The position numbers and the translations under genes were made by a program. Below the pieces are notes generated by a model that saw only the letters and a program-made list of their open reading frames with translations, did no database searches and was not told the DNA's origin. 64,000 bases of DNA from Paracoccus aminovorans (GTDB taxonomy: Bacteria; Pseudomonadota; Alphaproteobacteria; Rhodobacterales; Rhodobacteraceae). Of this stretch, positions 27,820 to 35,141 are shown piece by piece; the stretch's first letter is position 1; each line of letters opens with the position of its first letter. The stretch covers positions 483,949 to 547,948 of the forward strand of contig NZ_KQ955209.1 of NCBI RefSeq assembly GCF_001546115.1, read 5' to 3'.

Positions 27820-27975
27820 GAAGCGGTAGCAGTTCATCGCGAGGCTCCGAGTTGAAGTTCTTGCAATAGCCGCTTTCCCACGGGCTACCCGGCATGATGT
27901 CGGCGGTTTTGGACTCCACCGCCGGAATCCACTCCCGAAGCGTCTTGGCGATGAAGCGAGCCTGGTGCTGGGGCG
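27820..27975 (-). pseudogene. IS3-family orfB fragment
   Basis: About 45 residues on the minus strand match the conserved end of an IS3 integrase (FIAKTLREWIPAVESKTADI, PGSPWESGYCKNFNSEPRDE), including the catalytic-Glu neighbourhood, where the E reads as K (GYCKNF for GYCESF). Nothing else of the element is left. It sits just outside the IS5-type element. Confidence 0.65.
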
Positions 27976-28055
27976 GGGCCGGGTCCGGGGGCGACGTTGC
28001 GCTTCGTCGCGCGGCACCTGCAAAACGGCAGCTAGGTCGCGCATAGCTGCCACTA

Positions 28056-28906
28056 GGTGGTGTTGACAAAAGGGATTCACAGGGTGGCCTGATCGTGATT
28101 CAAGCTGGTACCTGCAATGGAGACCAGCTTGGCACGAGACCTGATGTCGGACGAGGAATGGGCGTTTCATGAGCGCTTCATTCTGGCCGTGCGCGCCCCG
28201 AACGGGCGCAAGCCCGCAAATCACCGCCTTGTTCTTGATGGGATTTTCTGGATCGCGCGGACCGGCTCTCCTTGGCGCGACCTCCCAGAAGAGTTCGGGA
28301 AGTGGTCCAGTGTCTACCGCCAGTTCCGGCGCTGGACCCTGGCGGGGTTGTGGGAGCAGATCCTCGAAGCGCTGAACGAAAGTCGGATCGTGCCGGATGC
28401 GCTCCAGATGATCGACAGCACCGTGATCCGCGCCCATCATCAGGCAGCGGGCGCAAAAGGGGGACTCCAAGACAGGGTTTTGGCCGTTCAAGAGGTGGTT
28501 TCACGACCAAGGTCCACCTGCGCGTCAATGCTGCCGGGCTGCCAATGAGGTCGGACATCACGCCGGGCCAGACATCGGACTACCTGGGCTTTGATCTGGT
28601 CATGGACGACAACCTGCCGGAGCCTTGCATCCTGCTGGCCGATCGCGGCTATGACTCCGACAAGGTTCGCAAAACCATGGAGGCGCGTAGCATCCTGCCG
28701 GTGGTCCCGATGCGCAAGTCTCGCAGGCTCCGTGTCGCTGTCGATCGCAGGCTCTACCGGCTGCGGAACCTTGTCGAGCGGTGCTTCAACAAGCTCAAGA
28801 ACGCTCGCCGTGTCGCCACCCGCTACGACAAGACCGCCGAAAGCTTCCTTGGCTTCATCGATATCACGTCGATCCGCCTCTGGCTCCGCCATTTGTCAAC
28901 ATGACC
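28056..28906 (+). mobile_element. IS5-family element (IS427 group), apparently complete
   Basis: The 851-bp element is bounded by near-perfect inverted repeats: GGTGGTGTTGACAAA at 28056-28070 and the complement of GGTCATGTTGACAAA at 28892-28906. TA flanks both ends as a possible target duplication. Inside are two overlapping reading frames of one DDE transposase, the arrangement of the IS427 group. There is no internal truncation, so it may be active. Confidence 0.85.
28117..28904 (+). CDS. IS5/IS427 transposase made by programmed -1 frameshift
   Basis: The first frame (28117-28548) carries the DUF4096-like N-terminus (LMSDEEWAFHERFIL) and the first catalytic Asp (MIDSTVIRAHH). The homology then moves to the -1 frame at the run GCAAAAGGGGG (about 28453-28463), continuing TPRQGFGRSRGGFTTKVH. 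That frame holds the second Asp (LLADRGYDSD) and the Glu (LVERCFNKLKN), to a stop at 28902-28904. All three DDE residues are present in the joined product of about 262 residues. An A-AAA-GGG slippery run at the joint fits programmed frameshifting; a plain mutation is the alternative. Confidence 0.8.
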
Positions 28907-29056
28907 TAACACCTCAGAAATGATTGACAGACACTCCCCCAATAGAGAAGGCCGCCCCACCATGATGCGGGGCAGCTTTCTTCTTCGTTCCCCCCTGAAC
29001 AATTGTCATCCTGTTGATTTCGTGCTGAACCGAGGCGGTTGCTCTCGCGCTTGCCT

Positions 29057-29090
29057 GCAGGGTTTCGCATGATTCCAGCCGAAACCCTGC
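29057..29090. repeat. 11-bp perfect inverted repeat
   Basis: GCAGGGTTTCG at 29057-29067 and CGAAACCCTGC at 29080-29090 enclose 12 bases. It lies just before the broken IS5-family transposase gene and may belong to that element's left end. Confidence 0.5.
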
Positions 29091-29105
29091 AATTTCGGTC
29101 TGCCC

Positions 29106-29976
29106 ATGAAGCATTGCTCGCGCCCTCCCGAACAGGATGACCTTCTGCGTCCGCAACTGGTCGACACGGCACGAGTTGGTGAAGCTGGCGGCGCTGATCG
29201 ACTGGGAGGTGTTCGATCGGGAATGGGCATGGTTCTTTCCATCGGCCACGGGGCGTCCGGCAACACCGCCGCGCCTGGTGGCGGGGTTGCTCTATCTGCA
29301 GCATGCCTATCGGCTGTCGGACGAGGCTGTCGTCGACCGCTGGGTCGAGAACCCCTACTACCAGCACTTCACCGGCGAGACCTTCTTCCAGCACCGCTCG
29401 CCCATCGACCCGTCCTCGCTGACCCGCTGGCGCAAGCGGATTGGCGAAGAGGGCGTAGAGTGGCTGCTGACCCAGACGATCCAGGCCGGGCAGAAAACCG
29501 GCGCCATCGATGAGGCCAGCATGAAGCGCGTGGCGTTCGATACGACCGTGATGGAAAAGAACATCGCCCATCCCACGGATTCCTGGCTTTACGAGCGGGC
29601 GCGGGCGCAACTGGCGGGACTGGCGCAGGAGGCCGGGGTGGAGCTGCGGCAATCCTATGCCCGCCTTGCCCCGCGGCTGGCGGCTGCAGGTCGGGCGCCA
29701 CGCCCACGCCAAACAGTTCAAGCGCATGCGCAAAGCATTGAAAAAACTGAAGGGCTATACCGGCCGTGTGATGCGTGACCTGCGCCGTCACCTGCAGGAT
29801 ATCCCCGAAGGCAGCCTGCGCGACCAGGTGATCGCGAAGCTCGCCCTCGTGTCCCGGCTGCTGCATCAGCAGCCCAAGGGCAGCGACAAGATCTATGCTT
29901 TGCATGAGCCCGAGTCGATTGCATCTCCAAGGGCAAGGCCAGGATGCGCTATGAGTTCGGCTGCAAGGTCAGCGTG
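29106..29976 (+). pseudogene. IS5-family (DUF772/DDE_Tnp_1) transposase, multiply frameshifted and 3' truncated
   Basis: The protein is recognisable across three frames: EQDDLLRPQLVD (to ~29165), then RHELVKLAALIDWEVFDREW through DTTVMEKNIAHPTDSW and SYARLAPRL (to ~29690), then LQVGRHAHAKQFKRM through KIYALHEPE (to ~29915). A one-base deletion then shifts it before CISKGKARMRYEFG in yet another frame. Homology stops near 29976, where an unrelated protein stump begins. The C-terminal half of the catalytic domain is gone, so the copy is inactive. Confidence 0.8.
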
Positions 29977-29984
29977 AAAAGCAC

Positions 29985-30125
29985 ATCCGGTCCGCCAGCC
30001 TGTCGTATCGGATCCGCGACGATATCGGCCTGTCGATCTACGGTGCAAAGACCGACAGCAACATCGCATTCCATGACGACAGCCAGATCGGCTTGAACAT
30101 CGACTGGCGGTTCGGGGTTCGGTGA
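29985..30125 (+). pseudogene. C-terminal stump of a beta-barrel-like protein
   Basis: An open frame without a start codon encodes 46 residues ending IGLNIDWRFGVR-stop. It includes SASLSYRIRDDIGLSIYGAK and SNIAFHDDSQ. The alternating polar/hydrophobic pattern is that of the last strands of an outer-membrane barrel. It is joined directly to the truncated transposase, as expected if an IS-mediated deletion removed the rest of the gene. The family cannot be named. Confidence 0.45.
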
Positions 30126-30397
30126 GCACATATGAAAAGCTGAGGCTATCCATGAAATGATCCCCGAAAATCTGAAAACAGGATCCGGCAATGCTCGTCC
30201 CCGGCGAGGCGGGCCGAGCAGGCTTCTGGTCATGGCCGGAGAGATGAGGGATATCCCCATGATCGATCTGGAAACGGGGGTGTCGCGGGCATCCCCTGAC
30301 CGAACATGTGATTTGTAGTCCCGGGCCCAGCCCAGGATTGCAACATCATGAGCGGGAATCCTCGCCTGACGCGGGCTCGAGGCCTTCCTGTATTCTG

Positions 30398-30507
30398 GTC
30401 CGTTGGACCAGTTGGATCGTTGGACACTTGGGCTGCTGCCGCAGCCTTCAACCCGCACTGCCTCGTACTGCCCAACCCGGTCCAATGGTCCAACAGATCC
30501 AACGGAC
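30398..30507. repeat. Inverted pair of 28-bp arms, each made of three GTTGGA direct repeats
   Basis: The left arm at 30398-30425 contains GTTGGA three times (starts 30402, 30411, 30419). The right arm at 30480-30507 is its inverted copy, matching at 24 of 28 positions. A 54-base spacer separates them. The regular 8-9 base spacing of the hexamers suggests a cooperative protein-binding array such as iterons or an operator; a cruciform is also possible. Confidence 0.75.
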
Positions 30508-30594
30508 TGCTACGGGTGACTTCTCCGGATTTTCTGCATTCGCGGTGACCGCCGCTTCCTTCTGCCATCGGGTCATCATCATTGCCCATGCGGG

Positions 30595-30633
30595 TTATCC
30601 CCAAAATTCGGGCATCTGGTGCCGTTGTCCACA
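30595..30633 (+). promoter_or_regulatory. DnaA-box-like nonamers
   Basis: TTATCCCCA (30595-30603) and TTGTCCACA (30625-30633) each differ by one base from the DnaA box TTATCCACA. They lie 21 bases apart and about 90 bases before the DUF927 start. Nonamers this close to the box occur by chance, so weight comes only from their pairing and location. Confidence 0.35.
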
Positions 30634-30722
30634 ATATCCCGCATCCCGGCCGCTGACTTGCATATCAGCCCGGCACATCATGGTGGGGATGGCGCAGTCC
30701 CGCGCCTTACACGGAAAAACTC

Positions 30723-32582
30723 ATGCCGGACAACAATCTTATCGACGCACACCACAGTGCTTTCGCCGAAACCCCGCCTCCGCCGACCGAGGCCGGGCAA
30801 ACCCTCCTGCCGGATGATGTCGCTGAGGAGACGACCGAGGCCGGGCTGCCCGTTCCTCTTCATCATGACCCGGAAATCGCCGCCTTCCTGGCCGACATGC
30901 GCCAGGATCTTCCGCCGTTCTGGACCCATCTTCCCCGAGAGCAGATGCTCGGCTACGGCGGCATCGACGACGAATGGGTGCCGATGTGCGGGCCGCTGCG
31001 TGTCGAGGCCCTGACGCGCGATGGCAGCGGCAGGAACTGGAGCCGCCGCATCCGCTTTCTCGATCGCGACGGGTGCTTGCGCCGGGAAACCGTCCCCGAG
31101 GCCGATATTCTCGAAAAGCCGCGCAGCGTCTGTGCGCAGCTGATCTCGGCGGGACTTGCCATCGAGGGCAACCGGCATGACATCATCGACCTGATCCGCC
31201 GCTGGCCAGTGGAGGCCCGGATCCTGTCGGTCTCGCGTCCCGGCTGGATGGCAGGGACGGATGCGGAACCCGCCTACCTGCTGCCGGACGGCACGCTGCT
31301 CTCGGCGGATCCGCAGCCTGATGACCAGATCGAACTGGTCCATGCCCGCAGTGCGGTGCCGCCCTCGGGTTCGCTGGAAGGGTGGAAAGACACCGTTGGT
31401 CGTCTGGCCGCAGGCAATCCGGCGCTGATCTGCGCCATTTCCGCAGTCCTGGCCGGACCGCTCTTGAAACATGCGGGGATCGAGACGCTGGGGGTGAATT
31501 TCCACGCCCCGACCAGTTTTGGAAAGACCACCGCCCTGAGCCTTGCGCAGAGCTGCATGGGTCCGCCGGAACTTGACCGATGGAACGCCACCAACACTGC
31601 GCTGGAGCTGGCCTGCCGGCGGGCGCATGACGGCGTCCTGATGCTCGACGAATTCCCGGCCCAGCCCTCGCCCGCGATCATCGAGGCCCTCTACATGATT
31701 GGCAACGGCACGGGGCGGGGGCGCGGCAACCGCAAGCTTACCCTTGAAGAGACGGCGCGCTGGCGGACGGTGCTGCTCTCGACCTCGGAGCAACCGATCG
31801 AGCGGATCCTGGCTGCTGCCGGGATCCAGATGCCCGAAGGGATCGGCGTCCGACTGATCGATGTTCCTGCACGGTCATGGGAGTTCGGCCTCTTCAAGAC
31901 ATTGCATGGACATGGCTCGGGCCACGCCTTCGCCGAAGCGCTCCAGAGTGCTGCGAGAGAGCATTACGGACATGTCATGCCGGCGTTCGTGCAAAGGATC
32001 ATCGCGCAACACGACCTGATGAAGGAGATCCTGCGCCCGATGATCACGCGCCTGCGCAACGTGATGCTGGCGGCGATTGGCCTGCCCCCGGATGCGAAAG
32101 AGGGTCCGGTGCTGCGGGTTCTGAACCGTCTGGCCCTGATCGCCGCGGCTGGCGAAATCGGCAGCCGGCTCGGCATCCTGCCCTGGCGGAAAGGCACGGC
32201 GACCAGTGCCCTCGTCGAGACCGCGGTGATCTGGCACAAAGCCCATGCGGCGCGTCCGCCCTCGACCGCCGAGGCTATGGCCGCGCGCCTGGCCGGATAT
32301 CTGCGCCACAACCGCCACCGCCTGTGCCCGCCGGGAGCCGAGCCGGATCCGGATGCCATTGGCTGGTGCGATGCCCGCTGGATCTATCTCGGCATCGAGG
32401 CCTTCCGGACGGACATCGCCGCGGGCATGCCGGCCGGCCTCGCGGTGAAGCTTCTGGCCGATGCGGGTCTGCTGATCCCTGGTGGTGAGCAGAGGTCGTA
32501 TCAGTATCGCCTTCCCCGCTGCGTCGATCCGGACAGGGCACGGGTCTATCGCCTCGACCGGCAGAGGATCGAGGGCGGATAG
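30723..32582 (+). CDS. DUF927-domain ATPase/helicase-like protein
   Basis: 619 residues. After a low-complexity N-terminus, a DUF927 region runs from about 80 to 480. It has a Walker A-like loop APTSFGKTT (K268, T269), Walker B GVLMLDE (D309, E310), an arginine-rich NGTGRGRGNRKL and a sensor-like TVLLSTSEQ. This superfamily-3-like fold occurs in plasmids, phages and integrative elements, often near primases, and is thought to act in replication or mobilisation; its exact job is unknown. A GGAA site lies 7 bases before the ATG. No integrase or relaxase is in the window, so the host element cannot be named. Confidence 0.8.
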   Translation: MPDNNLIDAHHSAFAETPPPPTEAGQTLLPDDVAEETTEAGLPVPLHHDPEIAAFLADMRQDLPPFWTHLPREQMLGYGGIDDEWVPMCGPLRVEALTRDGSGRNWSRRIRFLDRDGCLRRETVPEADILEKPRSVCAQLISAGLAIEGNRHDIIDLIRRWPVEARILSVSRPGWMAGTDAEPAYLLPDGTLLSADPQPDDQIELVHARSAVPPSGSLEGWKDTVGRLAAGNPALICAISAVLAGPLLKHAGIETLGVNFHAPTSFGKTTALSLAQSCMGPPELDRWNATNTALELACRRAHDGVLMLDEFPAQPSPAIIEALYMIGNGTGRGRGNRKLTLEETARWRTVLLSTSEQPIERILAAAGIQMPEGIGVRLIDVPARSWEFGLFKTLHGHGSGHAFAEALQSAAREHYGHVMPAFVQRIIAQHDLMKEILRPMITRLRNVMLAAIGLPPDAKEGPVLRVLNRLALIAAAGEIGSRLGILPWRKGTATSALVETAVIWHKAHAARPPSTAEAMAARLAGYLRHNRHRLCPPGAEPDPDAIGWCDARWIYLGIEAFRTDIAAGMPAGLAVKLLADAGLLIPGGEQRSYQYRLPRCVDPDRARVYRLDRQRIEGG

Positions 32583-33578
32583 CCTGGCAGGCGCTGCACC
32601 CCGGCGGGGGGCAGACGTTTATCATGGCGGTTTCCGAGCCGCCCCAGACAGGCTTTCCGGCATCATTCGGTATCGGAATAAAGACCGTCTGTCTGCTCTC
32701 GGTCTCTCAGGCGGCAGGACCTCCGATAACGCCCTTTCAATCATTTCCCCGCCTGGCGGGCTTCACAGGAGGAACAGAAGCATTTTACAAAGCTCGATAA
32801 TATGGGGGGAGCGGCGTTTCGCCATGTTGTCGGGCAATACGAGCAGTTCGTGCCCCGGTCGGATCGCCGAGGACGGCAGGGGGTATCCAGCGCCCGTCAC
32901 GGGCAAAGCACCGTCCTGCTTCCATTCGAAAACCCTGGTTTGCTCCGCCTCTTTGAAAATCGATGCGCAAGGGATCGCCGGCTTCCTGCATGGCGCCGCG
33001 TTGGAATCCTGCGTCAGGGCGCGGATCGCTATGGCCGGGCCTTGGCAGCGATCCGCGTCGAAGGTCACGATGTCGTGACGGGTTTAGGCTGGAGAGAGGC
33101 TTCCGCCATCCGTCGCGGAGTATGCCCCATGACCCTATCCCGCATGGCCGTCTTCGCTCTCATCGGCGAATTGTCGCGGCAAGTGCTGCCCCGGCTGCAC
33201 CATGCCCAGAGGCTGCCCCTGCGCATCTCCTGCATTGGCACCGCCCACTATGATGGTCTCGGTGATGCCGACGGCTTCGACCGCTCGGTCATCATCGGCG
33301 AGTGCCCGTCCGGAGACGCCGTCGATCTTTGCCAGCCAGCACTTCGCCTGCGGCGAGGCACTGTTGCAGATGTTCGGATTGAGGCGTGACTTCCCCTTCT
33401 CCCTTCAGGTTCAGACCATGCGGACCCATGGGGCTGCCCGCGCCGTTTCAGGGTCGCCGCATCTTTCGCATCACCATGAAGAACCAAGCTGTTCGCGAAC
33501 TGGCGGCCGGCTTCGCTCCCGACTTTCGGGATGGGAGCGAAGCCGGTGGCTGGCCAGTCATGCCGGCCAGCGGCACCC
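32583..33578. other. No recognisable gene; decayed or accessory DNA
   Basis: About 1 kb following the DUF927 gene. A plus-strand frame at 32802-33389 (or its shorter start, ATG 33129) and a minus-strand frame at 32763-33068 are open, but none resembles a known family and none has a good ribosome site. A short expressed protein cannot be excluded. The only clear structure is the hairpin at 33507-33546. Confidence 0.5.
33507..33546 (-). terminator. Strong hairpin downstream of the siderophore esterase
   Basis: A perfect 14-bp stem (CCGGCTTCGCTCCC at 33507-33520, GGGAGCGAAGCCGG at 33533-33546) with a 12-base loop, starting 33 bases past the esterase stop. No U-tract is visible, so it may terminate with a factor or protect the 3' end. 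Confidence 0.6.
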
Positions 33579-35141
33579 TCACTCAGCCTTGCCGAACAGG
33601 GCGATCAGCCCATCCGCCAGCGCCCCGCGCCAGACCAGGTAATCGTGGCCACCGGCATATTCCCGCCATGCGACCTCATATCCCTGAAGCCGCAGCACGT
33701 CGCGTAGTTGCCGCGAGGTCTCCAGAATGCCGGCGGTGCCTGCGCGCCCGGTCTCGAACAGCCCTGCGCTCAGGAAGAACCGGATGGGCAGCCTCTCGCG
33801 ACCGGCATAGGCGGCAGCGACATGGGGGATGCCGTCCGCCACCGTGCCATCGGGCGCCCACCAGAACGAGCCGGACATCGAGATCGCGTTGCCGAAGGTA
33901 TCGGGCCGGGCCAGCGCCACCGTGGCGGCGGCAAGACCGCCATAGCTCGCGCCGGCCAGGACGGTCCGGGCCGGATCGGGGGGGATGCCGGTTTCCGCCG
34001 CGACGCGCGGCAGCAGTTCCTCGGCCAGGGCCTGCGCAAAGCGCGGATTGCCGGGCAGTTCCTTTCCCCGCGTCCGGCCGTCGATCGAGGGGATCAGCAC
34101 CGCCACCACCGGCGGCAACGCCCCCTGGCGCGTCAGCGTATCCAGCATGCGCGGGGCGTCGATCCGGTTCATGGCCTGCTCGCCGTCGAAGATCAGCGCC
34201 AGCACGATATCCGGGTCGGCGGGGTCCAGGCCGCGCGGGAAAGACAGGGTGATCTCGCGGCTGTTGCCCAGAAGCCGGCTGTCGAAGGTGAAGCGCTTGA
34301 GTTCGGGGTCCGCCTCGGCCGCAGGCGGCGTGCCGGGCTGGGCGGGCACATTCTGCAACACGACCGTCGCGTCCTGATTGAAGCGGTCCGGCGCCTCGAC
34401 GGGCCAGGGATGGCGGTTCAACGGGTCCATCTGCGCCGTGGCCAGGATCGCCACCCGGCGCGCGCGGGCATCGCCCGGGATGTCGGGCACATCCGGCGCC
34501 AGCTTGTAGGAGAGCCGCAGGCTGTCCGGCACGCGAAAGCTCTTGAACCAGATATCCGTGCCCTGCAGCCGCTCCAGCCATTCATGGTCGCCCGACGGGC
34601 CGCCGAACAGCCGCACGTTGCGGCTGGCCCCGCGCCACAGGAAGGTGACGATGGCCTCGCCCTTGCCGGCAGCCTCGACCATGGGCGTGCCCTCCGCGGC
34701 GACCTCGCGCCAGAAGGCAAAGGCATCGCCACCGGCCGCCAGCGCCGCGATGCGCGGGCTGAGATACTCCGGCGCGGGCGGGTGCTGGTCGGCGGGCGGG
34801 ACCGGTTGTTCCAGCGCCACCCCGATGCGGCCCGCCTGTGGCGAGGACAGTTGCAGCAGCGTCCTGTCCTGCTCGGCCACGGCATGAAAGCCGATGCTGC
34901 CGCGCCCGTCATGCGACAGACGGCGCAGATGGCGGCCCTGCGCATCCAGCAGATCGGCGTCGACGGGCAAGGCGCCCGCCTCGATCCGCCCGGCCAGATA
35001 GCTGCCGGGCGGCGCCTCGATCGCCAGGCGCAGGGGCGCGCCCGCAGCCAGTTCGACCGTTTCGGCCGGGCCCGGAACCAGCGCGTCCTGCGCCAGCACC
35101 GGACCGGCCAGCACGGCCAGCAGCAGCGCGAGCCTTACCAC
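33579..35141 (-). CDS. Periplasmic enterochelin-esterase-like hydrolase
   Basis: 520-residue protein. A signal peptide (MVRLALLLAVLAGPVLAQ) is followed by an N-terminal Fes-type domain (FLWRGASRNVRLFGG, FKSFRVPDSLRLSYKL) and a C-terminal alpha/beta-hydrolase esterase domain with nucleophile S399 in GASYGG and H499 in AGGHDYLVW. Fes-type enzymes hydrolyse ferric catecholate siderophores to release iron. Cytoplasmic Fes has no signal peptide, whereas this one is exported, as in IroE-type enzymes. The GTG start overlaps the 3' end of the TonB receptor gene by 7 bases, so translation is coupled and the substrate is presumably the receptor's ligand. Confidence 0.88.
   Translation of the reverse strand: MVRLALLLAVLAGPVLAQDALVPGPAETVELAAGAPLRLAIEAPPGSYLAGRIEAGALPVDADLLDAQGRHLRRLSHDGRGSIGFHAVAEQDRTLLQLSSPQAGRIGVALEQPVPPADQHPPAPEYLSPRIAALAAGGDAFAFWREVAAEGTPMVEAAGKGEAIVTFLWRGASRNVRLFGGPSGDHEWLERLQGTDIWFKSFRVPDSLRLSYKLAPDVPDIPGDARARRVAILATAQMDPLNRHPWPVEAPDRFNQDATVVLQNVPAQPGTPPAAEADPELKRFTFDSRLLGNSREITLSFPRGLDPADPDIVLALIFDGEQAMNRIDAPRMLDTLTRQGALPPVVAVLIPSIDGRTRGKELPGNPRFAQALAEELLPRVAAETGIPPDPARTVLAGASYGGLAAATVALARPDTFGNAISMSGSFWWAPDGTVADGIPHVAAAYAGRERLPIRFFLSAGLFETGRAGTAGILETSRQLRDVLRLQGYEVAWREYAGGHDYLVWRGALADGLIALFGKAE

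Larger units (their letters stand above)
30126..30722. other. Non-coding cis region upstream of the DUF927 gene
   Basis: Nearly 600 bases with no convincing gene. It contains the TTGGA inverted array (30398-30507) and two DnaA-box-like nonamers (30595-30603 and 30625-30633). These make it look like a control or replication/transfer region rather than decayed coding DNA. Confidence 0.55.

Noticed and set aside
32763-33068. 101-codon minus-strand frame in the DUF927 downstream region
   Set aside because: Composition is fairly natural but there is no ribosome site at its GTG start, no family match, and plus-strand frames overlap it; left as unresolved rather than called a gene.
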